Positions 53,143 through 62,419 of a DNA stretch of 64,000 nt are shown one piece after another. The DNA comes from Pseudomonas indica NBRC 103045 (lineage in GTDB: Bacteria; Pseudomonadota; Gammaproteobacteria; Pseudomonadales; Pseudomonadaceae). The DNA is taken from positions 62,001 through 126,000 of the forward strand of contig NZ_BDAC01000011.1 of the NCBI RefSeq assembly GCF_002091635.1. The letters are read 5' to 3'. Numbering within the stretch: position 1 is the stretch's first letter; each line of letters starts with the position of its first letter. The notes beneath the pieces were generated by a model, which was given only the letters and a program-made list of their open reading frames with translations, made no database searches and was not told the DNA's origin. A program made the position numbers and the translations under genes.

Positions 53143-54624
53143 TCAGCGCAGGTTCAGGCCATGCTGCTGCAACTTGCTGTACAGACTGGCGCGGGAGATG
53201 CCTAGCTCACTGGCGGCACGCCGACGGTTGCCGCCGCAGGCGGCCAGGGCCAACTGAAGAGCACGGCGCTCGGCGGCGGCGACGCTTTGCGCCAGGGGTT
53301 GCAGGGGCTCGTCGGTAAGCGGCATGGTTTGCTCGGGCGGGCTGGCCGGGGCGGCCGGCGGCATGGGTATGTCGGGCGCAGTCAGCAGCGGCTGCAACTG
53401 TGCGACGTCCAGCAACGGGCCCTCGGCATCCAGCAGCGCCCGCTCCAGCAGGTTGCGCAACTCACGCACATTGCCTTTCCAGGCTTGCCGGCCGAGCAGG
53501 GCCAAAGCTCTCTGGCTCAGCTCCATGGGCGCCTGGCCCGAGCGGTTGGCGATGTCGTCGAGCAGGTGCTCGACCAAGGTGGGAATGTCCTCGCGGCGCT
53601 CGCGCAGAGGCGGCACGTTCAAGACCAGCACGTTGAGGCGGTAGTAGAGGTCGTCGCGGAACTGACCGGCGGCCACTTTGGCCTCCAGATCGATGTGGGT
53701 GGCGGCGATCACCCGCACGTTGAGCGACTTGACCTGATTGGAGCCGAGCGGCTCGACCTCCTGCTCCTGCAACACGCGCAGCAGCTTAGCCTGCAGTTGC
53801 AGCGGCAGGTCGCCAATCTCGTCGAGGAACAGAGTGCCGCCGTTGGCCACCTCGAACTTGCCGATGCGCGCCTTGCGGTCGGCGCCGGTGAAGGCACCGG
53901 GGCTGGTGCCGAACAGCTCGGCCTCGACCAGGGTTTCCGGGATGGCAGCGACGTTGACCGCGACGAAGGGGCCGTTGGCCCGTGGCGACAGGTTGTGAAT
54001 ACCCTGGGCCAGCAGCTCCTTGCCGGTGCCGGTTTCACCGCGCAGCAGCACGGTGGCGTCGAGCTGGGCGGCGCGGCGGGCCAAGCGCTTGACCTCGCTG
54101 GCGGCGGCGCTGGCGCCGATGAAGCCGGCGATGGTGTAGCGAGCGCGGCGCGCCTTGGCCAGCTCGTTCTGGGTCGCCAGCAGTTGGCTCTGCAAGGCGT
54201 TGTACTTGCCCATCAGCGGCTTGAGATGGCGGGCACGGTCGAACAGGACGAAGCCCAGCGCCCCGACCAGCGTACCGTCCTCGTCGCGCAGGGGAATGCG
54301 AGTGACCACGAAGTGCTCGTCGCCAAAGGCCATCAGGTCGAGCATGCTCGGCTGGCCGCTCTCCACCACTTCGCGCAAGCGGCTGGCCGGCAACACGTCC
54401 TCGACGGCCTTGCCGAGAGCGCTACGCGGGTCGCGGATACCCACCTTCTCGGCGTACTTGTCGTTGATCCAGACGATGCGCGCCTCACGATTGACCGCGA
54501 TGGTGCCCTCGCACTGGGCATTGAGATGATCGAACAACAGCGGCATGGCCATGGCGCGAAAACGCTCGGGCGACACGCCGATGATCAGGCCGTGTTGGTC
54601 GAGATCGTCGCGGGAAATGGCCAT
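53143..54624 (-). CDS. Sigma-54-dependent activator, HbcR-like
   Basis: The 493-residue protein has an N-terminal PAS-like sensor (about 30-145), the AAA+ domain with Walker A GETGTGKE, the sigma-54 contact loop GAFTGA and Walker B GTLFLDEIGD, and a Fis-type helix-turn-helix at the C terminus (NRRRAASELGISRASLYSKL). Position next to bdhA, then fahA-hmgA-hmgR, matches the P. aeruginosa gene for the 3-hydroxybutyrate regulator (PA2005). I infer that it controls bdhA, the porin and possibly the PHB depolymerase. Confidence 0.88.
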   Translation of the reverse strand: MAISRDDLDQHGLIIGVSPERFRAMAMPLLFDHLNAQCEGTIAVNREARIVWINDKYAEKVGIRDPRSALGKAVEDVLPASRLREVVESGQPSMLDLMAFGDEHFVVTRIPLRDEDGTLVGALGFVLFDRARHLKPLMGKYNALQSQLLATQNELAKARRARYTIAGFIGASAAASEVKRLARRAAQLDATVLLRGETGTGKELLAQGIHNLSPRANGPFVAVNVAAIPETLVEAELFGTSPGAFTGADRKARIGKFEVANGGTLFLDEIGDLPLQLQAKLLRVLQEQEVEPLGSNQVKSLNVRVIAATHIDLEAKVAAGQFRDDLYYRLNVLVLNVPPLRERREDIPTLVEHLLDDIANRSGQAPMELSQRALALLGRQAWKGNVRELRNLLERALLDAEGPLLDVAQLQPLLTAPDIPMPPAAPASPPEQTMPLTDEPLQPLAQSVAAAERRALQLALAACGGNRRRAASELGISRASLYSKLQQHGLNLR

Positions 54625-54734
54625 ACAGCAAGGGTTCCACAGAAGGTTAGGGATTATGGGGAGCGGTCTTGCCGCACGGACAAGGCGCGCCCCGGTTGGG
54701 CAGGCGCGCCTTTTACCTCATAGGCACGAGTGCC

Positions 54735-56465
54735 TCAGTTGCTGCATCGCCCGGCTTCGAAATGGCCGCTTGCGGTTTGCTTCACCCAGGTGTTCACCCC
54801 GGAGAGGCTGCCCAGGTAATCGTTGCCGCCGACGGTGTAGTAGCCGTAATAGGCGCGCCCGGCCATGACGTGGCTGAGGTTGGTGGCGTTCCAATCCTGG
54901 CAGGTGCCGCTAACGGGGCCACCGCTGCAAGCCGCGGGACGCTGGGAGTACCAGATTCCCGCCTTGCCCTCGTACAGGACGACGCTGCTCCAGGTATCGA
55001 ACGAGCCACCAATATCCACCTTATCTCCATTGGCATAGGCACGCAGGTTGGAGACACCACCGGCATAGGCCCGGCCGGCGCCGATATGCGCGCTGGGCGA
55101 GGCGGTGATCTGCTGACAGGTTTCCACCGGGGCGCTGGGATCATTGACCACCACGGTGCGTGTTGCAGTGCCGGTGTTGTTGTCGCTGTCGGTGGCCGAA
55201 TAACGGCAGCTGTAGCTTCCAACCGCCGAGGTATTCACCGCACTGCAGTCAGCGGACACCGCCAGGGTGCCGTCTTCCCGGTCGCTGGCCGTAGCACCGG
55301 GGTCGGTAAAAGCGCTGTTGAGGGCCAGGGTGAGGGGATTGTCGCCAAGCAGCGTGATGACTGGATGCCCCTGCGGCTGGCTGCCATCGCGGCTGTGACG
55401 GCTGAAGAAGTCCCAGACGATATCCGGATAGCTGGGGCCGACCTGCACCGACCACTTACCGTTGTTACCCTCGGTCCCGCCGGCCCAGTAATGGCCGTGA
55501 TCGGTGTCCTGGGTATTGGGCGTGGCCAAGGGGCCATCGTAAAAGACGGTCTCCACCAACGAACGGGTGGCGGTGGTGCCGTCCTGCGTGTAGGTAATGC
55601 GCTGGCAGCCGTAGTTGTTCTGGTAGTACGGCGAGCAGACGGTGTCGGACGCCTTTGTCGCCGCGGCGGTCTTGAAGTTGACGGGGCCGAATACCTGCAA
55701 ATGGACATCGCGGATGTTGTTGGCCGCCGTGAGCAGCACGGTGCAGTCCTTCCGGTTCTGCAGAACCATCAAGGGAATCGGGTAAGCGTCGTCCGCTTCG
55801 CCCGCCATATCGGCCGCCACCTGGCTGACACTGTGGAAGGTCGCCGAGCCAGGGCATTGGCCGGACAGCGAGACCGACGCGGCATCCTCACTGTAGGGAA
55901 GCCCGGCCGCCGGTGCTGCCGCGGCCCAGTACTCGTTGTGCGCCACGGCGGCGGCCACGGCCATCGCCCCGCCGGACGAGAGGCCGGTAATGAAGCGCCG
56001 GTTGGGATCGATCGGGAAGTTGGACTCCACCTGCAAGGCGATCTGGTGCAGGTCCTCGACCTCCCCTCCTCCTTCGTGAATGTGCTGCTCGAACCAGAAA
56101 CCCCAGCAGTTCTGGTTACGCAAGCCGTCGTAAGTGGTGATGAAGGGGGCAACCAGAATGAAGCCATAGCGATCTGCCGCCGCCTTCATCCCCCAATCGT
56201 TGAGCACGTCGTCGTGGGTCTGCTTGCAGCCATGGAGCGCCATGACCATGGGCGCCGGGGTGGTGATGCCAGTGGGAACGTAGACTTTGTAATTGCGCTC
56301 CCGGGAGCCGCTATACGCCTGCTGCGGGGAGGTATAGGCGTGGGTTTGTCCCGACAGGGCATGGGTGGGCAATAGCAGGGTTATCAGCAACGCGAACAGG
56401 GAGGCAGTGAGGGACCGGCAAGAGCGGTGATCCGCCCCGCCTTGTGGCAAGGATCGGTTTCGCAT
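54735..56465 (-). CDS. Extracellular poly(3-hydroxybutyrate) depolymerase
   Basis: The enzyme hydrolyses PHB to 3-hydroxybutyrate outside the cell. The 576-residue product has a signal peptide (residues 17-38, ending THALSG), an esterase domain starting YKVYVPTGITTPAPMVMAL with the lipase box GLSSG (catalytic Ser163) and NRKDCTVLL for the Asp, then a DUF5011-type Ig-like domain (about 365-445, VITLLGDNPLTLALN) and two C-terminal repeats of about 60 residues (HIGAGRAYAGG and HVMAGRAYYGY). The two repeats are probably polymer-binding. It is next to the sigma-54 regulator and shares the TGTCCAG motif upstream. Confidence 0.9.
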   Translation of the reverse strand: MRNRSLPQGGADHRSCRSLTASLFALLITLLLPTHALSGQTHAYTSPQQAYSGSRERNYKVYVPTGITTPAPMVMALHGCKQTHDDVLNDWGMKAAADRYGFILVAPFITTYDGLRNQNCWGFWFEQHIHEGGGEVEDLHQIALQVESNFPIDPNRRFITGLSSGGAMAVAAAVAHNEYWAAAAPAAGLPYSEDAASVSLSGQCPGSATFHSVSQVAADMAGEADDAYPIPLMVLQNRKDCTVLLTAANNIRDVHLQVFGPVNFKTAAATKASDTVCSPYYQNNYGCQRITYTQDGTTATRSLVETVFYDGPLATPNTQDTDHGHYWAGGTEGNNGKWSVQVGPSYPDIVWDFFSRHSRDGSQPQGHPVITLLGDNPLTLALNSAFTDPGATASDREDGTLAVSADCSAVNTSAVGSYSCRYSATDSDNNTGTATRTVVVNDPSAPVETCQQITASPSAHIGAGRAYAGGVSNLRAYANGDKVDIGGSFDTWSSVVLYEGKAGIWYSQRPAACSGGPVSGTCQDWNATNLSHVMAGRAYYGYYTVGGNDYLGSLSGVNTWVKQTASGHFEAGRCSN

Positions 56466-56553
56466 GGGCTTACTCCATTCTTGACTTTATTTTCTGGAGG
56501 TTTGGTCTGCCCACCAAACAGCCATCGAGGCAGGCAAACGCCAGCCGAGCGAA

Positions 56554-56569
56554 TGGAATATCCGTGCCA
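56554..56569 (-). promoter_or_regulatory. Sigma-54-type promoter upstream of the PHB depolymerase
   Basis: On the minus strand TGGCACGGATATTCCA fits TGGCACG-N4-TTGCA at all but one position (TTCCA for TTGCA), with correct spacing, about 90 bases upstream of the ATG. The mismatch is in the key GC pair, so activity is uncertain. Confidence 0.5.
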
Positions 56570-56683
56570 ACGGAATATTCTCATGGATATCAGTTAGTTA
56601 GCCTTCATTAGCAGATCAGCATCGGGCCGGTTTCCAGGATTTCGGACGGTTTCGCCCATGGACGCCGGAATTGGGAAGGATTG

Positions 56684-56723
56684 TGTCCAGTAATCGAGAA
56701 ACAGATGTCCAGAAATTGAGACA
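56684..56723. promoter_or_regulatory. Direct repeat TGTCCAG..., 22-base period
   Basis: TGTCCAGTAATCGAGA (56684) and TGTCCAGAAATTGAGACA (56706) are two copies one helical-turn-pair apart, 115-155 bases upstream of the sigma-54-like promoter. They share TGTCCAG with the palindrome at 53120. They might be activator sites, or the worn end of an insertion sequence with terminal repeats. Confidence 0.45.
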
Positions 56724-56813
56724 GGAGAAATTTCGTAGATCCTATGTTCCTGCACATCCGGATTGCCTCATTGTCACCTTGAGGCTTGGCCTTGCGCTGG
56801 CTTGTCTGCCGCT

Positions 56814-56863
56814 GTGACGCGGAGCGTCACGGGAGGCATTCCCACGCGGAGCGTGGGAACGAT
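56814..56863. repeat. Composite REP, copy near the PHB depolymerase
   Basis: GTGACGCGGAGCGTCAC followed by CATTCCCACGCGGAGCGTGG is nearly identical to the copy at 50354. It lies in the 571-base gap 56466-57036, which holds only promoters and repeats. Confidence 0.8.
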
Positions 56864-56897
56864 CGGCAATTCGCCCCTACACAGTACCTGCGGGCCT

Positions 56898-56975
56898 GCA
56901 CGAACTATCCTCTCTACCCTTGAGGGAGAGGCTCGGAGAGACACCCAGTTATGAGAGGGTGGAGCTAAGCCAAGC
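56898..56975. repeat. Degenerate CCCTCTCC-type repeat
   Basis: GCACGAACTATCCTCTCTAC then GAGGGAGAGG, GAGAGGGTGGAG and AAGCC follow the same order as the unit at 42211, with several mismatches. Confidence 0.5.
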
Positions 56976-57036
56976 GCAGCTCCCCGCCCTCGAGCCATCG
57001 AACAGGCCCTAACTCCCCGGGTCGAACCCAGCCCCC

Positions 57037-57600
57037 TTACAACTGCAGGTTGTGAATCACCAGGCTCGAGTCGTTCGGGTCGCGTTCAGCACGGAAGCCG
57101 AGCTGGGCGCTGAGGTCGCGGATGCGGCGGTCGTCCATCAGGTCGACGGAGACCATTTTCTCGAAGCCGTTCTGCCGGGCTTCTTCGATGAGGTGGTTCA
57201 TCAGCGCGGCGGAGAGGCCCCGGCCGTGCCAATCGTCAGCCACGGCGACGGCGCATTCGCACTGCTTGTCGGCTTCGGTGGCGGCGTAGCGGCTGATGCC
57301 GACTTCCACCAATTTGCCGTCTTCATGGGTCAGGGCGACGAAGGCCATGCGGTCCTGGTAGTCCACATCCATGAGCTGGTCGAGCAGTTGCGGGCTGACG
57401 TCCTTGACCGTGCCGAGGAAGCGGAAACGCCGGGCTTCCGGAGACAGGCGCTGGATGAATTCGCGTTCGCGCTCGCGGTCTTCGGGGCGCAGCGGGCGGA
57501 TCAGCACGTGGGTGCCGTCGGCAAGGGACTCGACCCAGTAGGCGCTGGGGGCTTGCGGTACAGGTTGGGGGAAGTCGAGGACTCTGGCGGTGTTGGACAT
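57037..57600 (-). CDS. GNAT-family N-acetyltransferase
   Basis: The 187-residue protein has a short leader then a GNAT domain: HVLIRPLRPEDREREREFI, the beta-bulge region CAVAVADDWHGRGLSAALM that holds the acetyl-CoA loop (DDWHGRGL), and the C-terminal NGFEKMVSVDLMDDRR. The substrate is not known. It sits after fahA on the same strand, in the place where maiA is found in P. aeruginosa, but a terminator lies between. Confidence 0.85.
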   Translation of the reverse strand: MSNTARVLDFPQPVPQAPSAYWVESLADGTHVLIRPLRPEDREREREFIQRLSPEARRFRFLGTVKDVSPQLLDQLMDVDYQDRMAFVALTHEDGKLVEVGISRYAATEADKQCECAVAVADDWHGRGLSAALMNHLIEEARQNGFEKMVSVDLMDDRRIRDLSAQLGFRAERDPNDSSLVIHNLQL

Positions 57601-57736
57601 GGTGGGTAGGCTCCATTCGAAAATCTACCGTCATTCAAACGCCGCCAAAGGTCAGGCGATTTGACCGGAGTCAACTAAAGCCCCGGCCCCGCCCGGCGGG
57701 CCTGGGGCACAGTGTCGCAGGAGCTTTTTTCCCACC

Positions 57737-57776
57737 GAAAAAGGGCGGGCCGGGGACTTCCGTCGCCCGGCCCGGG
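57737..57776 (-). terminator. Intrinsic terminator of the hmgA-fahA operon
   Basis: A nine-base perfect stem CGGGCCGGG / CCCGGCCCG, loop about 11 bases, is followed on the minus strand by CCCTTTTTC. It lies about 20 bases after the fahA stop. Confidence 0.8.
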
Positions 57777-57793
57777 ATGTTGCGGTGTAGCGA

Positions 57794-59098
57794 TCAAGCA
57801 GCCGGCAGAACCCTGCCCCGGCACTCGCCGAAACCAATGGACGGGTAGCCGTCTCGGCGGCAGCGGGCCTTGAGGATGATCTCGTCGCCGTCTTCGAGGA
57901 AGGTGCGGGTTTCTCCGCTCGGCAGGTGCAGCGGCTGTTTGCCGCCTTGGGTGAGTTCCAGGAGGCTGCCGAAGCTTTCCGGGCGCTCGCCGGAGAGGGT
58001 ACCGGAGCCGAACAGGTCGCCGGGTTGCAGGCTGCAGCCGTTGACGCTGTGGTGGGCGACCATCTGGGCGACGGTCCAGTACATGTTCAGCGTGTTGCTG
58101 AGGGCGATGCGCTGCGGCGCCAGGCCCTGCTCGCGCATGGCGTCGGTGAGCAGCAGCACTTCCAGTTCGATGTCCAGGGCGCCGGCCTGCTGGTCGCGCT
58201 CGTCCCACAGGTAGGGCAGCGGGCGCGGATCGCCTTCGGGGCGCGGCGGTTGGGCGCAGCGGAAGGGTTCCAGGGCCTCGGCGGTAACGACCCAGGGCGA
58301 CACGCTGGTGGCGAAGCTCTTGGAGAGGAACGGGCCGAGGGGCTGGTATTCCCAGGCCTGGACGTCGCGCGCGGACCAGTCGTTGAGCAGGCAGAAGCCG
58401 GCGACGTGGCTGCCCGCCTCGGCAATCGGGATGGCTTCGCCACGGGCGTTGCCTTCACCGATCCAGATGCCCAGTTCCAGTTCGTAGTCGAGGCGCTTGC
58501 TCGGGCCGAAGCTCGGTTCGCTGGCACCCGGCGCCAGAGTCTGGCCGTTGGGGCGCTTCACCGCCGCGCCGGAGACGTCGATGGTGGAGGCGCGGCCGTG
58601 GTAGCCGATGGGCACATATTTGTAGTTGGGCAGCAGTGGGTTGTCCGGGCGGAACAGCTTGCCGACGTTGGTGGCGTGGTGGATGCCGACGTAGAAGTCC
58701 GTGTAGTCGCCGATCCGCGCCGGTAGGTGCAGCCGGCAGGCAGCCATGGGCTGCAGTAGGGTTTCGCCGAGGGCCTGGAGGCGCTCGCGCTGCAGGCTGT
58801 CCGCATCCAGTAGGCCTTGCAGGGCCTCGCGCAGGGCACGCCGCGCCGGGGCGCCGAGGGCGAAGAAGGCGTTGAGGCTGTCGCCGCTGGCGGCTTCGGC
58901 GGCCTGGCGGGCGGTGCCGTCGAACAGGCCGGCATCCAGCGCGGCCTTGAGGTCGAGGATGCGGTCGCCGATGGCGACACCGCCGCGCGGGGTCAGGCCA
59001 GGGCGGCTGAATATGCCCAGGGGCAGGTTGGCGAGGGAAAAGTCGGGGTGGCCGTTGGCCGAGTCCACCCAGCTACGCCGTTCGTTGTGTGCGGTCAT
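57794..59098 (-). CDS. fahA: Fumarylacetoacetase FahA
   Basis: FahA splits fumarylacetoacetate into fumarate and acetoacetate, the last step of tyrosine and homogentisate breakdown. The 434-residue protein has the N-terminal SH3-like part and the catalytic metal region DFYVGIHHATNVGKLF, LDYELELGIWIGEGN and FCLLNDWSARDVQAWEYQPL. It starts 1 base after hmgA. Acetoacetate made here joins the product of BdhA. Confidence 0.96.
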   Translation of the reverse strand: MTAHNERRSWVDSANGHPDFSLANLPLGIFSRPGLTPRGGVAIGDRILDLKAALDAGLFDGTARQAAEAASGDSLNAFFALGAPARRALREALQGLLDADSLQRERLQALGETLLQPMAACRLHLPARIGDYTDFYVGIHHATNVGKLFRPDNPLLPNYKYVPIGYHGRASTIDVSGAAVKRPNGQTLAPGASEPSFGPSKRLDYELELGIWIGEGNARGEAIPIAEAGSHVAGFCLLNDWSARDVQAWEYQPLGPFLSKSFATSVSPWVVTAEALEPFRCAQPPRPEGDPRPLPYLWDERDQQAGALDIELEVLLLTDAMREQGLAPQRIALSNTLNMYWTVAQMVAHHSVNGCSLQPGDLFGSGTLSGERPESFGSLLELTQGGKQPLHLPSGETRTFLEDGDEIILKARCRRDGYPSIGFGECRGRVLPAA

Positions 59099-59099
59099 G

Positions 59100-60407
59100 T
59101 CATTTCCCGTTCTGGTCGAATGTCTTGGTCAGGCCGGCCCAGCAGGCGTCGTAGTCCTGTTGCAGTTGCGGGCATTCCAGGGCGTGGCGGGTCGGCCGCA
59201 GGACCTGGCCGGTCTCGAACATGAAGGCCATGGTGTTCTCGATCTTGTGCGGCTTCAACTCGGCGTTGATGGCCTGTTCGGTTGAAACGTGGTCCGGGCC
59301 GTGGGCGCTCATGCAATTGTGCAGCGAGGCGCCGCCCGGCACGAAGCCGCCGGCCTTGGCATCGTAGGCGCCTTGGATCAGGCCCATGAATTCGTTCATC
59401 AGGTTGCGGTGGAACCACGGCGGACGGAAGGTGTTCTCCGCCACCATCCAGCGCGGCGGGAAGATCACAAAGTCGATGTTGGCCATGCCGTGAATCGCGC
59501 TGGGCGAGGTGAGCACGGTGAAGATGGACGGGTCCGGGTGGTCGTAGCTGACCGTGCCGATGGTGTTGAAGCGGCGCAGGTCGTACTTGTAGGGCACGTT
59601 ATTGCCGTGCCAGGCGACCACATCCAGCGGCGAGTGACCGAGGTCGGTGGCCCAGAGTTCGCCGAGGAATTTCTGCACCAGCCGCACCGGCTCGTCGCGC
59701 TCTTCGTAGTGCGCTACCGGGGCGAGGAAGTCGCGCGGGTTGGCCAGGCCGTTGCTGCCGATGGGGCCGAGGTCGGGCAGGCGCAAGGCGCAGCCGTGGT
59801 TTTCGCAGACGTAGCCGCGGGCGTTGCCCTCCGGCAGTTCGACGCGGAATTTCATGCCGCGCGGGATCACCGCGATTTCCAGCGGTTCCACCTCGAGCAC
59901 ACCGAGTTCGGTGACGAGGCGCAGCCGGCCGCTTTCCGGCACCAGCAGCAGTTCGCCGTCGGCATCGAAGAACACCCGTTCCATGGAGGCGCTGGCGGCG
60001 TAGCGGTAGATGCTCGCGCCGTTGGGCTGCTCGCCTTCGCCGTTGGCGGCGATGCGCACTAGGCCGTCGATGAAGTCGGTGCCCGCCGGCGGCATCTCCA
60101 GCGGGTCCCAACGCAGGCGGTTGGGGGTGACCGGGCCGAGTTCGCGACCGGCGATCTGGCGTTCGAGGCGCTGATACTGGCCGTGTCTGGCGGAGGGACG
60201 GATGCGGTACATCCAGGTGCGCCGCGCCTCGCTGCGCGGCACGGTGAAGGCGGTTCCGGAGAGCAGTTCGGCATACAGCCCGTAGGGCACCTTCTGCGGG
60301 GAGTTCTGCCCTTCCGGCAGGGCGCCGGGCAGCGCTTCGCTGGCGAATTCGTTGCCGAAGCCCGACTGGTAGGAAAGGGCTGCAGCGGATTGTTCTTGTG
60401 TGTGCAT
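59100..60407 (-). CDS. hmgA: Homogentisate 1,2-dioxygenase HmgA
   Basis: HmgA opens the ring of homogentisate to maleylacetoacetate using Fe(II). The 435-residue protein shows [20 protein letters not shown] at the N terminus and the iron site region [20 protein letters not shown] and [10 protein letters not shown] chose the ATG at 60407; the long upstream in-frame reading to 60887 is antisense to hmgR. Loss of HmgA gives brown pyomelanin, so its intact state predicts no pigment. Confidence 0.97.
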   Translation of the reverse strand: MHTQEQSAAALSYQSGFGNEFASEALPGALPEGQNSPQKVPYGLYAELLSGTAFTVPRSEARRTWMYRIRPSARHGQYQRLERQIAGRELGPVTPNRLRWDPLEMPPAGTDFIDGLVRIAANGEGEQPNGASIYRYAASASMERVFFDADGELLLVPESGRLRLVTELGVLEVEPLEIAVIPRGMKFRVELPEGNARGYVCENHGCALRLPDLGPIGSNGLANPRDFLAPVAHYEERDEPVRLVQKFLGELWATDLGHSPLDVVAWHGNNVPYKYDLRRFNTIGTVSYDHPDPSIFTVLTSPSAIHGMANIDFVIFPPRWMVAENTFRPPWFHRNLMNEFMGLIQGAYDAKAGGFVPGGASLHNCMSAHGPDHVSTEQAINAELKPHKIENTMAFMFETGQVLRPTRHALECPQLQQDYDACWAGLTKTFDQNGK

Positions 60408-60421
60408 GGCCTTCTCTCGCA

Positions 60422-60446
60422 TTTTGCGTAAACGATTTACGCAAAA
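60422..60446. promoter_or_regulatory. HmgR operator-like palindrome
   Basis: TTTTGCGTAAA-CGA-TTTACGCAAAA is an 11-base perfect inverted repeat around a three-base centre. It lies 15 bases upstream of the hmgA start and between the divergent hmgA and hmgR genes, the place and size expected for an IclR-type repressor site. Confidence 0.8.
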
Positions 60447-60512
60447 AGTAATTTGATTGACCCAGAGCGTCAAGCTATAAAACCGCCTTCCCTCGCAGGC
60501 AGTTGAAGATTC

Positions 60513-61295
60513 ATGACAAGCGATATTGCAGAGACAGCGCCCAGGCGGCAGAAGGTCCAGGCTGCGGAAGTCGGCACGGACATCCTCAAGGGGCTGGCGG
60601 AATTGGCGCCGGCCACCTCGCTGTCGCGGTTGGCGGAGCACGTCGGCATGCCGGCGAGCAAGGTACACCGCTACTTGCAGGCGCTGATCGCCAGCGGCTT
60701 CGCCGAGCAGGACCCAGCCACCAATCACTATGGCCTGGGCCAGGCGGCGCTGTTCGTCGGCCTGGCCGCGCTGGGCCGGCTGGATGTGGTGAAGGTGGCC
60801 ACGCCCTGTCTGGCGGAGCTGCGCGACGAACTGAACGAGACCTGCTTCCTCGCCGTGTGGGGCAATCGCGGGCCGACGGTGGTGCATGTGGAGCAGGCGG
60901 TGCGGGCGATCACCCTGGTCACCCAGGTGGGTTCGGTGCTACCGCTGCTGGGGTCGTCCACCGGGCTGGTGTTCAACGCCTTTCTGCCCGATCTGGAAAC
61001 CGCTCCCTTGCGCGAAAAGGAATTGAAGGCAGCGGGTGCGCCCTCGCCCACGACGCTGCAAGAGACCGTCGAGGCGATCCGCACGACGCATCTGCAATCG
61101 GTGCACGGTTTGCTGATGGCCGGGGTGAATGCGCTCTCGGCGCCGCTGTTCGCGGCGGGTGGGCGGTTGGTGGGGGTGATCACGGTGGTCGGTGCCGAGC
61201 CAGGGTTCAAGGCGGAACCGGATGGAGCGGCGGCGCGGCGGTTGTTGGAGGGCGCGCGGTTGATCAGTGCGCGGATGGGGGGAGAGGTTTTGTAG
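60513..61295 (+). CDS. hmgR: IclR-family regulator HmgR
   Basis: HmgR represses the hmg genes and is released by homogentisate, as shown in P. putida. The 260-residue protein has an N-terminal winged helix ([20 protein letters not shown]) and an IclR effector-binding domain ([20 protein letters not shown]). It is divergent from hmgA with the palindromic operator between them. Confidence 0.92.
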   Translation: MTSDIAETAPRRQKVQAAEVGTDILKGLAELAPATSLSRLAEHVGMPASKVHRYLQALIASGFAEQDPATNHYGLGQAALFVGLAALGRLDVVKVATPCLAELRDELNETCFLAVWGNRGPTVVHVEQAVRAITLVTQVGSVLPLLGSSTGLVFNAFLPDLETAPLREKELKAAGAPSPTTLQETVEAIRTTHLQSVHGLLMAGVNALSAPLFAAGGRLVGVITVVGAEPGFKAEPDGAAARRLLEGARLISARMGGEVL

Positions 61296-61332
61296 GGTCT
61301 GTTTGTGTTACGGGATACATTTTCTGTGACCT

Positions 61333-61395
61333 TCACTCCGCCCCCTCACCCCGCCCTCTCCCCAATGGGGCGAGGGGGCAGTATGTGCGGGCTCG
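61333..61395. repeat. CCCTCTCC REP-like unit
   Basis: CCGCCCCCTCACCC, CCCTCTCCCCAATGGGGC and GAGGGGGCAGTATGTGCG follow the same order as the left unit at 42047. It lies in the 249-base gap after hmgR. Confidence 0.7.
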
Positions 61396-61437
61396 CAGTT
61401 TTTGCGCTCGGCGACTCCGCTGGGCTTGCGACGCAGC

Positions 61438-61460
61438 TGTAGGAACGAATTCATTCGCCC
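61438..61460. repeat. CGAATTCATTCGCCC palindrome
   Basis: GTAGGAACGAATTCATTCGC is a copy of the short palindrome family, with a GTAGG head. It is 85 bases upstream of the deaminase-fold gene. Confidence 0.55.
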
Positions 61461-61544
61461 AACGGCACCCTTTCCCGGGAATTTGACTCTGCCGTAACCC
61501 CTGCTATATCTCCTCCATCGCCGGATTGCGCAGAGGTGTCAGGG

Positions 61545-62396
61545 ATGTTCTGCACTCAACAGGGATGTGGCAAAAGCTGGAACGCGGGCGAGCAATTTCC
61601 CCTCTGCATCACCAACCCGTGCCCCTTGCGGCAGTACCGCGACTCCCAGGTCCAGGCGCCGCGCTTCAATGCCAAGACGCAGATCGACGTGAAGTTCGGC
61701 GAGAAGAGCGCCGGCGTGGTCGCCTCCATCGACAAAATCCGCAGCGACATCACGCAACCCTTGCAGCCCTACGCCATGCAGGGCGAGGAAAAGGCGACCA
61801 CCACCGTCACCCTGCCGAGCGGCCTGACGGAACGCTACAGCACCGACACCAATATGCATTCGGAAATGCGCGCGCTGCAGGCCATGCTGCAGCGCGGTTA
61901 CTGGGTGCTGCGGTACGGCCGGGTTTTCCTCGCCAACGGCCAGTCGGTGCCCGCCACGCACTTCGTCACCGACCAGCCGCACTGCGGGTTCTGCACCATC
62001 GTCCTGGCGGCGCTGGGCCTGCCGTTGACCAGCCCGACCTCGGGCAACCACAAGTACGGCTGCAATGCGATCTACCCGCTCCCGCTGCAACTGCGCCGCG
62101 ACGTGATGTTCATCATCCGCCTGATCAACCGCGGCAGCATGGAGTACACGGCACTGAAGCGGCTGCTCAACGTCTTCGTCAACGCGCCCGCCGCCAGTTG
62201 GCTGTTGCAGATCAACGATTTCCTGCTGGTGTCGGATACCGTCAGTTGCACCTTCGACAACCTGCCCAAGGGCTTCGACCCACGCGAGCACCGCATCCTG
62301 CACCTGAACGATTTCCTGGATAACGAGGAGAAGCTGAACCTGCTCTGGAAGTTCATCCTGATGAAGTTCTACGAGTCGAATAAGTCGACGAAGTGA
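61545..62396 (+). CDS. Deaminase-fold protein with HSE and PHCxxC zinc motifs
   Basis: The 283-residue protein has a cytidine-deaminase-like zinc signature: MHSEMRALQAML (His105 and catalytic Glu107) and DQPHCGFC (Cys147, Cys150). Four cysteines near the N terminus (CTQQGCGKS and CITNPC) may bind a second metal. Around 120 residues follow the zinc site, which is more than a minimal deaminase. Neither secretion signal nor toxin-trunk domains are seen. Similar folds occur in nucleic-acid deaminase toxins and in nucleoside or RNA enzymes; I cannot place it in a named family. I chose the ATG at 61545 with GAGGTG at 6 bases; a GTG at 61536 overlaps that site. Confidence 0.7.
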   Translation: MFCTQQGCGKSWNAGEQFPLCITNPCPLRQYRDSQVQAPRFNAKTQIDVKFGEKSAGVVASIDKIRSDITQPLQPYAMQGEEKATTTVTLPSGLTERYSTDTNMHSEMRALQAMLQRGYWVLRYGRVFLANGQSVPATHFVTDQPHCGFCTIVLAALGLPLTSPTSGNHKYGCNAIYPLPLQLRRDVMFIIRLINRGSMEYTALKRLLNVFVNAPAASWLLQINDFLLVSDTVSCTFDNLPKGFDPREHRILHLNDFLDNEEKLNLLWKFILMKFYESNKSTK

Positions 62397-62419
62397 AACG
62401 CCAACCCCAGGAAAACACG

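Noticed and set aside
60408..60887. N-terminal extension of hmgA
   Set aside because: It covers the operator and runs antisense through hmgR; the family N terminus starts at 60407.
61545..62396. Contact-dependent or type VI toxin
   Set aside because: No trunk, PAAR, Rhs, VgrG or signal sequence is present, so calling it a secreted toxin is not supported by this window.
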